13,781 nt of DNA from positions 1-13,781 of the forward strand of contig JAJFIE010000525.1 of the NCBI GenBank assembly GCA_021775275.1, in the 5' to 3' direction. The translations under genes and the position numbers were made by a program. Numbering within the stretch: position 1 is the stretch's first letter; each line of letters starts with the position of its first letter. Below the pieces are notes generated by a model. That model had not been told where the DNA came from, made no database searches, and worked only from the letters and a program-made list of their open reading frames with translations. This DNA is from Rhodospirillales bacterium (GTDB lineage: Bacteria; Pseudomonadota; Alphaproteobacteria; Rhodospirillales; Casp-alpha2). Shown in pieces: positions 1 through 7,295 of the stretch.

Positions 1-408
1 CACAACGCCGGTCACGCTAAGGTGGCCGATCATGCCAAGGAAAACCGCACTATCGATGGGCGTCGAAACCGCGCTGGAGATCAGGATTCGCTGCGCAAAC
101 GGTCGGCCGGTAAAGGAATAGACGGCCCAATCAGCGAACTCGCTGATCAGAAAGGCGGTGATAGAAGCCATGGCCACAAACGGATCAGCCATGACATAGG
201 AAATCACCCCGGCAACCAGCATGGCAAGAATCACACGATGGCCGACTTCACGCTGGGCAAAGTCACGGGCAATAAAGATAAAGCCAACAATAATTGATAC
301 CGGGGGCCATTTCTCACCACCTGGCAGGTCAACAAGCGGCACGACGGTGAACAGCCAGTTTACCAGAACGATCAGTGCGACATATCCGAAAGTATATTGT
401 AGCTTCAT
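1..408 (-). CDS. VUT-family (queuosine precursor transporter-like) membrane protein, C-terminus cut by window
   Basis: Reading from the ATG at 408 down to base 1 gives 136 codons with no stop, so the C-terminus lies outside the window. The translation is strongly hydrophobic, with membrane segments near residues 6-26, 38-52 and 62-82. It contains stretches typical of the VUT/YhhQ family (PF02592), including ADPFVAMASITAFLISEFAD and a following TGRPFAQRI...STPIDS...FLGMIG segment. Family members move queuosine precursors (preQ0/preQ1) across the inner membrane. The divergent neighbour is queG, the last enzyme of queuosine synthesis, which fits this role well. No strong ribosome binding site is seen ahead of the ATG. 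Family membership is fairly secure; the exact substrate is inferred from family and context. Confidence 0.8.
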   Translation of the reverse strand, partial: MKLQYTFGYVALIVLVNWLFTVVPLVDLPGGEKWPPVSIIVGFIFIARDFAQREVGHRVILAMLVAGVISYVMADPFVAMASITAFLISEFADWAVYSFTGRPFAQRILISSAVSTPIDSAVFLGMIGHLSVTGVV

Positions 409-432
409 GATTATTATTCTTGGTCCAGTGAT

Positions 433-465
433 TCAGGAAACGCCGCTACTACAGCGGCAGCCTGA
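433..465. promoter_or_regulatory. Nested stem-loop in the divergent transporter/queG intergenic region
   Basis: The inner arms GCCGCT (442-447) and AGCGGC (453-458) pair perfectly around the 5-base loop ACTAC. Outer arms TCAGG (433-437) and CCTGA (461-465) also pair, separated from the inner stem by an unequal internal loop of 4 and 2 bases. It lies 25 bp from the transporter start and about 50 bp from the queG start, in a 106-bp gap that must hold both promoters. It could be a transcribed regulatory hairpin for either gene or an operator. I do not recognise it as a known preQ1 riboswitch class. Confidence 0.35.
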
Positions 466-514
466 TATCATAAGGCCTTGATAATCGCGAGCACTAAATC
501 TGAGGATACGCCAG

Positions 515-1561
515 GTGACGCCACGTCAACTAACCGAAAACATCCGCACACACGCCCTGTCAATCGGGTTTGACGCCGTGGGATTCACGGATGCCATGGG
601 CAATGAAAAAGATGCCGCAGCGCTAGCCGCCTTCATTGACCAGGGGCGACACGGCGATATGGCATGGATGGCGGACACCATGGACCGGCGATCATCGCCA
701 ACTGCGCTGTGGCCCGAAGCACGCTCTGTAATCGCACTCGGCATGAGCTACGTCCCCCGCACGGACCCATTGGCGATTCTTGGGCAACCGGACCGGGGCG
801 CTGTCAGCGTTTATGCCCAAGGCCGTGACTACCATGACATTATCAAAAAACGTCTGAAAGCGCTGGCCCGCTGGCTGGTCGAAACTCATGGCGGCGAGGT
901 GAAGGTCTTTATCGACACCGCACCGGTGATGGAGAAACCCCTGGCCTCGCGTGCCGGACTGGGCTGGCAGGGAAAACACACCAATATGGTCTCCCGGAAA
1001 TTTGGATCGTGGCTGTTTCTGGGTGAAGTATTCACCACTCTCGACCTCGCCACGGACGCACCGGAACCTGACCACTGCGGCAGTTGTGATAAGTGCCAAA
1101 CGGCCTGTCCCACAGGGGCGCTGGACGAGGCTTACCGTATGGATGCGACCAAGTGCATTTCCTACCTGACGATTGAGCACAAGAACCACTTGCCCTCCGA
1201 CTTGATGGAAAAAATGGGAAACCACCTCTATGGCTGCGATGACTGCCTGGCAGTGTGCCCATGGAACAAGTTCGCGACTCCAGCAAAGGAAGAAGCCTTC
1301 CTGCCCCGCGCCGAAATGACCGCACCGCGTCTGGCTGATCTTTTGAATCTGGATGATGCCGGGTTTCGTGAGGTTTTTTCCGGCTCCCCTATCAAACGAA
1401 CCGGGCGGGACCGCATGGTCCGCAATGCGTTGGTTGCGGCGGGAAACAGTGAAAACCCGGATATGTTGCCAAAAATTCGCCCCCTGTTGAACGATCCAGC
1501 CGAGATCGTCCGCCATACCGCGCACTGGGCAGAGAAGCGCGTGATGAATAGAGAAGGTTGA
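515..1561 (+). CDS. queG: Epoxyqueuosine reductase QueG
   Basis: QueG is a cytoplasmic, cobalamin-dependent iron-sulfur enzyme that reduces epoxyqueuosine to queuosine at the wobble base of tRNAs with GUN anticodons. The 348-residue product has the family layout. DTAPVMEK at 134-141 carries the conserved active-site Asp134. The first cluster motif is CGSCDKCQTACPTGAL (Cys188, 191, 194, 198), with Cys214 following. The second is YGCDDCLAVCPWN (Cys241, 244, 248). Together these are the ligands for two [4Fe-4S] clusters. A HEAT-like tail (LLNDPAEIVRHTAHWAEKR) supplies tRNA contacts in known structures. The start is a GTG at 515 with TGAGGA at 501-506, eight bases upstream. It is slightly shorter than the E. 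coli enzyme, with no missing motif. Confidence 0.95.
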   Translation: MTPRQLTENIRTHALSIGFDAVGFTDAMGNEKDAAALAAFIDQGRHGDMAWMADTMDRRSSPTALWPEARSVIALGMSYVPRTDPLAILGQPDRGAVSVYAQGRDYHDIIKKRLKALARWLVETHGGEVKVFIDTAPVMEKPLASRAGLGWQGKHTNMVSRKFGSWLFLGEVFTTLDLATDAPEPDHCGSCDKCQTACPTGALDEAYRMDATKCISYLTIEHKNHLPSDLMEKMGNHLYGCDDCLAVCPWNKFATPAKEEAFLPRAEMTAPRLADLLNLDDAGFREVFSGSPIKRTGRDRMVRNALVAAGNSENPDMLPKIRPLLNDPAEIVRHTAHWAEKRVMNREG

Positions 1562-1635
1562 CCCAAGAGATTTGCGCCGTACCCTGTGCACCAACAATGC
1601 CCCTTGTATGGGGACAACGATGGGATGACGTGTTC

Positions 1636-2460
1636 ATGACCCTTGTATTTTGCCGCGCCAAATACCTGTTTTCTGTTGTAGCGTTAACGACTCTGCTGTC
1701 TTTTTCGCCCTCGGTTTCGGCCCAGGACGCTCTGGCTCCCGGCGCCGTGTTCAAGGACTGCGACAACTGCCCCGAACTGGTGGTGGTCCCTGCCGGTCTT
1801 TTCGTCATGGGATTGGGAGGAAAAACCGCCCGCGAAGGCCCACCGCACCGGGTCATTATCGCCAAACCGTTTGCCATTGGCCGTTTTGAAGTCACCTTCG
1901 ATCAATGGGGGGCCTGCCAGATCGAAGGTGGATGTGGTCATGATCCCGATGACCACCAATGGGGTCGCGGCACACGTCCGGTTATCAATGTGGATTTTGA
2001 CCGCGTCATGGAATACGTCAACTGGATCAGTACAAAAACCGGACATCAATACCGGGTGCCCAGTGAAGCCGAATGGGAATATGCCCACCGCGGCGGAACT
2101 GTGACGGCTTATCCCTGGGGCGATGATGCAGGCGTCAACAAGGCGAACTGCAAAGACTGCAAGAGCGAATGGAGCGCCTACAGCACGGCGCCCGTGGGTT
2201 CGTTTGAGCCCAATCCGTTTGGCCTCTATGACACTGTCGGCAATGCCTTTGAATGGGTAGCGGATTGCTGGAACCCGACTCACGAGGGCGCGCCAAAGGA
2301 TGGCTCGGCCAGAACCGACGGCGACTGCCGCCAGCGGGTCATGCGGGGTGGGTCGTTCTATTACTACAAGAAAGTCGCACGGGCGTCCTACCGGGCAAAG
2401 AACCCCACTGCCGTAAAAAGCTATTGGCTCGGATTTCGCGTCGTCCGCGATCTTCCGTAA
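1636..2460 (+). CDS. Exported SUMF1/formylglycine-generating-enzyme-fold protein lacking the catalytic cysteines
   Basis: The 274-residue product starts with a signal peptide: a short basic n-region, a hydrophobic core LFSVVALTTLLSF, and a likely cut after SVSA (about residue 29). This is why I chose the ATG at 1636 over longer options; GTG at 1630 is nearly equivalent and no strong ribosome site settles it. The FGE-sulfatase domain (PF03781) spans about 48-272, with VVVPAGLFVMG, RVPSEAEWEYAHRGG, YPWGD, NPFGLYDTVGNAFEWVAD, RVMRGGSF and LGFRVVRD. True formylglycine-generating enzymes carry two cysteines just after the RGGS motif; here that segment is FYYYKKVARASYRAK, with none. It is therefore unlikely to make formylglycine and is better seen as a secreted scaffold or binding protein of unknown function. 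A CDNC pair at 42-45 might form a disulfide. It follows queG after 74 bp. Confidence 0.85.
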   Translation: MTLVFCRAKYLFSVVALTTLLSFSPSVSAQDALAPGAVFKDCDNCPELVVVPAGLFVMGLGGKTAREGPPHRVIIAKPFAIGRFEVTFDQWGACQIEGGCGHDPDDHQWGRGTRPVINVDFDRVMEYVNWISTKTGHQYRVPSEAEWEYAHRGGTVTAYPWGDDAGVNKANCKDCKSEWSAYSTAPVGSFEPNPFGLYDTVGNAFEWVADCWNPTHEGAPKDGSARTDGDCRQRVMRGGSFYYYKKVARASYRAKNPTAVKSYWLGFRVVRDLP

Positions 2461-2474
2461 CAGCCCGGCGCAAC

Positions 2475-2699
2475 CTACATTGTATGTGGCTCTGTCGTAA
2501 TTCCGTTGGCGAATTGCATTTCACGCACGTATTGAATGATCATTGCCATCAGCGCATCGCCACCCTGTGGCTGCGCCGGCATATCCCCAAATCGCCAATG
2601 GTGTTGCTTCGCGCCCCGCCAGTCCGCCAGGAAAAAGGATTCATCATTATGATGCCCCGGATTGTAAATCTTGTGGATCAAGGGCAATAGTATCGATCT
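2475..2699 (-). pseudogene. 5'-truncated remnant of a c-type cytochrome gene
   Basis: Read on the minus strand from 2699, the only frame with sense gives LLPLIHKIYNPGHHNDESFF, then HHWRFGDMPAQPQ, then MIIQYVREMQFANGI, ending at the TAG at 2475-2477. This matches the C-terminal half of small periplasmic cytochromes c of Proteobacteria. The Met in GDMP would be the distal haem ligand, and the IIxYVRExQ helix is the conserved last helix. The half that should carry CxxCH is absent: an in-frame TGA sits at 2700-2702 and the ABC permease gene begins its stop codon at 2711. TTG at 2687 could start a 70-residue product, but it could not attach haem. The best reading is a decayed gene truncated by a deletion or rearrangement at its junction with the permease gene. 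Confidence 0.65.
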
Positions 2700-2708
2700 T
2701 CAATGCTA

Positions 2709-5258
2709 TTATTTATTACGCAAATATGGCATGGGTCTTCCGGCCAGCACCTTCCAGGTGGAGAACCAGCCCAGCAAAACAGTAACCAACAGGGTGAGAA
2801 CCACCGTCAGCGCAGCCTCACGCAGCAGCGGCACCCAGTCTAACTGCATCAGAAACACCACCACCGCCCACGAGACGGTCAAGCCGATACCTGCGGCGAT
2901 CACGCCGGTTGCCAGTCCAATCAACACAAACTCTGCGGCAAACACGCTTGAAATTCGCTTGCGGCTGGCGCCAAGTACTTTGAACACCACGGAATCATGG
3001 ATCCGCCGACGCTGTCCGGTGGCAATTGCGCCGGATAATACAATCAGGCCCGAGAGAATACTGAGACCCGCCATGCCACGCACCGCCCAGTTGACGCCGT
3101 CGAGAATACGCGCCGCCGTCTCCAGAGCCTCGCGCACCCGGATGGCGCTGATATTGGGGAAACCGTCGGTTGCGGCGCGCTCCACGGCATCTTCAATGCT
3201 GCGTGGTGCATTGATGGCGGCAATATGCGTAAATGGCGCCCCGTCCAACGCACCGGGGGCAAATATAATGGCAAAGTCAAAGCGCAGGCTACGCCAGTCG
3301 ATCTCGCGCAGGTTTACCACCGTCGCGGTGATGTCGCGGCTCAGAACATTCAAGGTCAGGGTATCACCGGTGGTCACACCAAAACCGTTGGCAAGTTCCG
3401 CATCAAGCGAAATCTGCGGCGGTCCGGCATAATCCTCCGGCCACCACTGACCTTCCGTGATCTCGCTGCCCTCGGGTGGCGCTGCTGAAAAGGTCAGGGC
3501 CCGGTCTCCCCGCACGGCCCACTCGGAGTCCGGCTTGATCACCGCCTCGTCCACCGGCACGCCCTTGATGGCCGTGATCCGGCCGCGCAGGGAGGGTACC
3601 CGGCGAAAACCGCTGGTGCCATTGATCTCCGTAACGGCTCGGTCAAACGCCTCGACCTGATCAGGCTGAACATCGATAAAGAAGAATGCCGGGGCCTGCT
3701 CCGGCAGACGCTCGGAAATTTGACGACTCAGGTTGCCTTGAATGACTGAAACCGACACCAGCACTGCCAACCCCAGCCCCAGCGAGAGAGTCACCGGCAT
3801 GGTTGCCGATCCCGGCCGATGCAGATTGGCGAGCGCCAGCCGCACCCAGGCCCGTGTCGGTTTGGCCCGCGCCGCCAGGGTCATAAACCCGAGCGCGGCA
3901 TATCGCAAGGTGACAAGACTGGCGATGGAACCACCAATAAACCATGAGGCAAAATAATTATCTTCAGCGGCCAGATAGACCAGTCCGCAAAGCAGGGCAA
4001 CGCCGACCACGGCCATCGCGAGGAAACGACGCCCGGGCGCTGCCTGTACAGGGGCGATGCTGTCGCGAAACAGTTGGGCCGGAGAGATCGCCTGGGCTCG
4101 GGCAACAGGCCACAGAGCAAAAGTAAACGCCACCAAAAGACCAAAGGCGGCGGCGATCAAAACCGGCTTCCAGAAAAACCCGATAACCGGCGGCACAGGC
4201 AGCAAGCCGCCAATTGCCGCGAGCGCCAAAAAAGGACCAAGGGTTCCCAGAGCCAGCCCCGAGATGGTGCCTGCTACAGCCACGATCATAATCTGGAGCA
4301 TGTAGATCTGAAAGATCATTTGCGCCGGCGCTCCAAGGCATTTGAGTGTGGCGATCGTGCCTCTTTTTTCTTCCAGATAACACGTCACGGCGTTTGCAAC
4401 CCCAATCCCGCCGACCAACAACACCGTCAGACCGATAAAAGTAAGAAACAGGCCAAGCCGGTCAATAAACCGGCGCACGCCAGGGGCGGCTTCCTCCACA
4501 TTGCGAATGTTCCATCCGGCGGATGGAAACTGCGCCAGCAGCATTTCCTTCCAGGAAGCGAACTGAAAGTCCGGCCCATAGGTGGCGCGCAGCATATAGT
4601 GAACGCGGCTACCTGGTTGGATCAGTTTTGTTTCCGGCACGGCATCAGCGGAAATCATCAGCCGTGGGCCAAAACTCAGGACGCTCGCCACCCGATCCGG
4701 TTCCCGGATCAACTCGGCGCGCAGTTCAATAATGGCTTCCCCGAGCTTTATCCTGCCCCCCGGCTCCACCCCTAAATGACGGAACAGATTAGGATCGGCG
4801 ATCGCACCCCACACCCCGTCGCGTTGCCCCAGCAGACGTTGCAAGGGTTCCGGTGAATTCGTCTCCACCTTCCCATAGAGAGGATAGGCGTCATCAACGG
4901 CCTTGAGTTCGACCAGCCTGCGTCTGTCGCGGTTATCTTCGGGCCGGACCATAGCGCGCGATGTCATGACATCGGAAAGTGCAACAGCTCCGTCTTTTAT
5001 CCGCGCGCGCTCGTTGTCCGTAAAGGGCCTGCTGTGCAACCGCAGGGAAACATCCCCCCCAAGTAGATCACCGCCTTCCGCATCGAGCCCGGCAAGCACC
5101 GAGCGGCTTACCGTGCCAACACTGGCAATGGCCGCGACACCGAGAATCAGGCATATCAAAAACACCCCCAGGCCACGCTTCCGCCCGCGTAATTCACGCC
5201 GCGCGATGACGGCAGCGACCTTGAAATTCTCCAGCCATGAGGAATCGGCGTTAACCAT
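2709..5258 (-). CDS. ybbP: ABC transporter permease, YbbP-type (FtsX domains)
   Basis: This large integral membrane subunit of a MacB/FtsX-class ABC system has 849 residues from the ATG at 5258. That start has AGGTGG seven bases upstream and overlaps the stop of the ATPase gene by 8 bp, so the two are translationally coupled. A GTG at 5270 is possible but lies on top of that ribosome site. Layout: first helix about 31-52, an extracytoplasmic domain about 55-265, a first FtsX unit with helices near 270-291, 313-338 and 366-388, paired helices near 412-460, a helix at 487-507, a second extracytoplasmic domain about 515-720, and a second FtsX unit with helices near 727-747, 772-800 and 815-836. 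EEKRGTIATLKCLGA (296-310) and RRRIHDSVVFKVLGASRKRI (750-769) are the paired cytoplasmic coupling motifs. The family is thought to act on envelope lipids or lipoproteins; the substrate is unknown. Confidence 0.9.
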   Translation of the reverse strand: MVNADSSWLENFKVAAVIARRELRGRKRGLGVFLICLILGVAAIASVGTVSRSVLAGLDAEGGDLLGGDVSLRLHSRPFTDNERARIKDGAVALSDVMTSRAMVRPEDNRDRRRLVELKAVDDAYPLYGKVETNSPEPLQRLLGQRDGVWGAIADPNLFRHLGVEPGGRIKLGEAIIELRAELIREPDRVASVLSFGPRLMISADAVPETKLIQPGSRVHYMLRATYGPDFQFASWKEMLLAQFPSAGWNIRNVEEAAPGVRRFIDRLGLFLTFIGLTVLLVGGIGVANAVTCYLEEKRGTIATLKCLGAPAQMIFQIYMLQIMIVAVAGTISGLALGTLGPFLALAAIGGLLPVPPVIGFFWKPVLIAAAFGLLVAFTFALWPVARAQAISPAQLFRDSIAPVQAAPGRRFLAMAVVGVALLCGLVYLAAEDNYFASWFIGGSIASLVTLRYAALGFMTLAARAKPTRAWVRLALANLHRPGSATMPVTLSLGLGLAVLVSVSVIQGNLSRQISERLPEQAPAFFFIDVQPDQVEAFDRAVTEINGTSGFRRVPSLRGRITAIKGVPVDEAVIKPDSEWAVRGDRALTFSAAPPEGSEITEGQWWPEDYAGPPQISLDAELANGFGVTTGDTLTLNVLSRDITATVVNLREIDWRSLRFDFAIIFAPGALDGAPFTHIAAINAPRSIEDAVERAATDGFPNISAIRVREALETAARILDGVNWAVRGMAGLSILSGLIVLSGAIATGQRRRIHDSVVFKVLGASRKRISSVFAAEFVLIGLATGVIAAGIGLTVSWAVVVFLMQLDWVPLLREAALTVVLTLLVTVLLGWFSTWKVLAGRPMPYLRNK

Positions 5259-5964
5259 CGAGCATGCCACCTACATGGTCACCTTCGATCATACCATCGG
5301 CCAACCGCACCAGACGGCTGCAACGCGCCGCGAGTTCCGATGCATGGGTTACCATGACCAAAGTCGCACCGATGCGTTCCTTCATTTCAAACATGAGATC
5401 GAGCACTTTGTGCCCGGTCGCCTGATCAAGACTACCGGTCGGCTCGTCAGCAAGAAGAATGTCCGGCTGTGTCACAAAACTACGAGCGAGGGCCACACGT
5501 TGTTGCTCTCCCCCGGACAATTGCCCCGGATAATGCCCCAGACGGTGACCAAGGCCAACGGCCTGCAATTCCTGTTCGGCGCGCAAGAAGGCGTCACCTT
5601 GACCGGAAAACTCCAGCGGGATTGCAACATTTTCAAGCGCCGTCATGGTCGGCACCAAATGGAAGCCCTGAAACACGATGCCGACATGGTCGCGGCGGTA
5701 ACGCGCGAGATCATCTTCGTCCAGGACGCCCAGATCATGCCCGACACTCGTCACGCTACCTCCTGTTGCCGGTTCCAGACCGGCAAGCACCATCAGCAGT
5801 GAGGTCTTGCCGGACCCGGAGGGACCGATCACACCGACGGTCTCGCCGCGGCTGATTTCAAGATCAATGCCACGCAGGATGTGCACCGGCCCACTGTCGC
5901 TCTGCAATTGCAACTGAATGTTCTTGAGCGTAATCAAGAGGTCGGACACAGTGCTATTCTCCAT
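5251..5964 (-). CDS. ybbA: ABC transporter ATP-binding protein, YbbA-type
   Basis: This 237-residue nucleotide-binding subunit is of the LolD/MacB class. All motifs are present: Walker A GPSGSGKT (47-54), Q-loop Gln99 in [17 protein letters not shown], signature [14 protein letters not shown] (149-162), Walker [13 protein letters not shown] (169-180) and the switch His207 in VMVTHASE. It powers the permease encoded immediately downstream on the same strand, with an 8-bp overlap to that gene's preferred start. The ATG at 5964 is only 23 bp from the tesA start on the other strand. No strong ribosome site precedes it. A GTG five codons later, with TGGAG ahead of it, is an alternative start. The pairing with tesA matches the E. 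coli tesA/ybbA/ybbP arrangement. Confidence 0.93.
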   Translation of the reverse strand: MENSTVSDLLITLKNIQLQLQSDSGPVHILRGIDLEISRGETVGVIGPSGSGKTSLLMVLAGLEPATGGSVTSVGHDLGVLDEDDLARYRRDHVGIVFQGFHLVPTMTALENVAIPLEFSGQGDAFLRAEQELQAVGLGHRLGHYPGQLSGGEQQRVALARSFVTQPDILLADEPTGSLDQATGHKVLDLMFEMKERIGATLVMVTHASELAARCSRLVRLADGMIEGDHVGGMLDG

Positions 5965-5987
5965 AACATTCGGGATATTCGGGCTTC

Positions 5988-6656
5988 ATGGAAATTACTG
6001 AAAGTCTAAGAGCAACAGGTCGCTCCGGTCTAACACTATGGTGCATATGTGCCATCATGGTGCTGATCGCAACCCCATTGCATGTCGCCGAAGCTGATGA
6101 GATCAGGCTGCTGGCCCTTGGCGACAGCCTGAGCGCAGGTTATGGCCTGCCGCCGGGGGAAGGGTTCACCGATCAGCTTGAAATCACACTTCGCAGGGAA
6201 GGGCTGGATGTCAGGGTGCTGAATGGCGGGGTATCGGGCGATACTACGGCGGGTGGACTGGCAAGGCTTGAGTGGATGCTCTCGGACGCACCGGATGCCG
6301 TCATTATAGAGCTTGGCGCCAACGACGGTCTGCGTGGACTCGATCCGGATGATACTCGGGCCAATCTTGATTCCATCCTGGGCAAACTGAATCAGCGTGA
6401 AATTCCGGTGCTTCTGACAGGCATGCTCGCCCCACCCAATATGGGTAGTGAATATGGCGAAGACTTCAACGGCCTCTACCCCCTACTCGCCGATCAACAT
6501 CAGGTGGCGTTCTATCCGTTCTTTCTGGAAGGCGTGGCCGGAAATCTGGAGCTCAACCAGACGGATGCCATTCACCCCAACACCAAAGGAGTCGCCGAGA
6601 TCATTATACGGATACTGCCATCGGTGAAAGCACTGCTCGCACAACTCGACAGATAG
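5988..6656 (+). CDS. tesA: SGNH/GDSL esterase, TesA-type arylesterase/lysophospholipase, exported
   Basis: TesA enzymes are periplasmic thioesterase/lysophospholipase/arylesterases that hydrolyse long-chain acyl esters. The 222-residue product begins with a signal peptide whose hydrophobic core LTLWCICAIMVLIATPL precedes a likely cut at AEA-DE (about residue 36). The SGNH blocks are all present: GDSLSAGYGL (block I, nucleophile Ser47), GGVSGDTTAGG (block II, Gly84), ELGANDGLRG (block III, Asn112) and DAIHPN (block V, Asp193 and His196). It is divergent from ybbA-ybbP with 23 bp between start codons, so promoters must extend into coding sequence or a start lies further in. ATG at 6057 would remove most of the signal peptide and is less likely. 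Confidence 0.93.
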   Translation: MEITESLRATGRSGLTLWCICAIMVLIATPLHVAEADEIRLLALGDSLSAGYGLPPGEGFTDQLEITLRREGLDVRVLNGGVSGDTTAGGLARLEWMLSDAPDAVIIELGANDGLRGLDPDDTRANLDSILGKLNQREIPVLLTGMLAPPNMGSEYGEDFNGLYPLLADQHQVAFYPFFLEGVAGNLELNQTDAIHPNTKGVAEIIIRILPSVKALLAQLDR

Positions 6657-6674
6657 AGACAGTATCATCTGTCG
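6647..6674 (+). terminator. Inverted repeat across the tesA stop codon, possible 3' hairpin
   Basis: CGACAGAT (6647-6654) and ATCTGTCG (6667-6674) are perfect 8-base arms around a 12-base loop; the left arm contains the last tesA codons and part of the stop. The following bases, CAATAATTCTAC, are A/T-rich but lack a run of T. It may stabilise the mRNA 3' end or help termination; it is not a textbook intrinsic terminator. Confidence 0.3.
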
Positions 6675-6707
6675 CAATAATTCTACAAAAATTCGCGAAG
6701 TCGCTCG

Positions 6708-6947
6708 TCACGCGGAAATCTGCACGTTCGTGCCACGAAGGGCTTCCTGAGGCTCATAGAGCTCTATCGCTTTCTCGGGAGTCGAAGGCGGGCGGGAATT
6801 GAAACCGTAAGAGGTTGGACTCACAGGACTGAGTTGTTCAACACGTCTTGGCGCCTGTTTGGGGTCGGCATGCGCAGCATCTGGCACCAGAAGCGGGCTG
6901 ACCAGAACCGCGTATCGCTCATAACTGAGAGGCGCTATTACTAACAA
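6708..6947 (-). CDS. Doubtful small exported hypothetical protein, possibly a decayed gene
   Basis: This 79-codon reading frame sits in a region without any other gene, so it is not the shadow of a better frame. From the TTG at 6947 it shows a hydrophobic stretch YAVLVSPLLVPDAAHA resembling a signal peptide with an AHA-DP cut. A proline-rich mature part follows (SPVSPTSYGFNSRPPSTPEK, then IELYEPQEALRG). The start is poor. An AGGAG ribosome-like site at about 6980-6984 is followed, in another frame, by a basic n-region-like KITRRK, which hints at a frameshift in the signal peptide. Third-position base use is less GC-biased than in neighbouring genes. I recognise no family. It could be a remnant or chance. 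Confidence 0.25.
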   Translation of the reverse strand: MLVIAPLSYERYAVLVSPLLVPDAAHADPKQAPRRVEQLSPVSPTSYGFNSRPPSTPEKAIELYEPQEALRGTNVQISA

Positions 6948-7024
6948 GACGCACCAACCTTTCTTCGCGTAATCTTCTCCTGAAGTTCACACGTAGAATC
7001 TACAGTAAAGACCGTGCCCCAGCC

Positions 7025-7038
7025 TTGATCTCCATCAG
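7025..7038. promoter_or_regulatory. FNR/anaerobox-like site
   Basis: TTGATCTCCATCAG matches the TTGAT-N4-ATCAA consensus for FNR-type regulators at nine of ten positions. It lies 258 bp upstream of a Crp/Fnr-family gene. That distance is long for direct control, and such a match can arise by chance in this much sequence. Confidence 0.25.
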
Positions 7039-7169
7039 TTCTGAAACAATTGGCGGGTGGATTCGAAGCTGGTACATGAAGGGCAATTTTCATGGCCTGA
7101 CGAAGGCGTGCCTAACCCAATCCCTTAGAGCCCCGATCAGAACGCCTCAATATTAAACAGATAGACACA

Positions 7170-7188
7170 ATATCCGGACCCCGGATAT
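7170..7188. promoter_or_regulatory. Perfect 8-base inverted repeat ahead of the Crp/Fnr-family gene, candidate operator
   Basis: ATATCCGG-ACC-CCGGATAT is a perfect palindrome with a 3-base centre, 107 bp upstream of the regulator's preferred ATG at 7296. Size, symmetry and placement suit an operator bound by a dimeric regulator, possibly autoregulation. It does not resemble the TGTGA-N6-TCACA Crp site. No strong -35/-10 pair was identified beside it. Confidence 0.4.
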
Positions 7189-7295
7189 CTCGCCCAGACC
7201 AGACATCCCGAGACGGCCCTTGTATTTTATCATTGAATGGAAAATGGGCCGTGCCATACTATCATGTGAACCCACGCGCTCGGGGGGAAGGTGGA

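Noticed and set aside
692..1597. 301-codon open frame on the minus strand inside queG
   Set aside because: It is antisense to an unmistakable QueG, shows no family motif, and reflects codon bias of the real gene.
1684..2283. 199-codon minus-strand frame inside the SUMF1-fold gene
   Set aside because: Antisense shadow; the plus-strand frame has clear domain motifs and a signal peptide.
2671..3432. 253-codon plus-strand frame over the 3' end of the permease gene
   Set aside because: Ser/Thr/Arg-rich composition typical of antisense reading; the permease frame has conserved FtsX motifs.
4903..5802. 299-codon plus-strand frame across the ATPase/permease junction
   Set aside because: It is antisense to Walker A, signature and Walker B motifs of YbbA and lacks any recognisable domain.
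7233..7295. Longer N-terminus of the Crp-type regulator from TTG at 7233
   Set aside because: The ATG at 7296 has a strong purine-rich ribosome site and fits family length; the extension has no domain.
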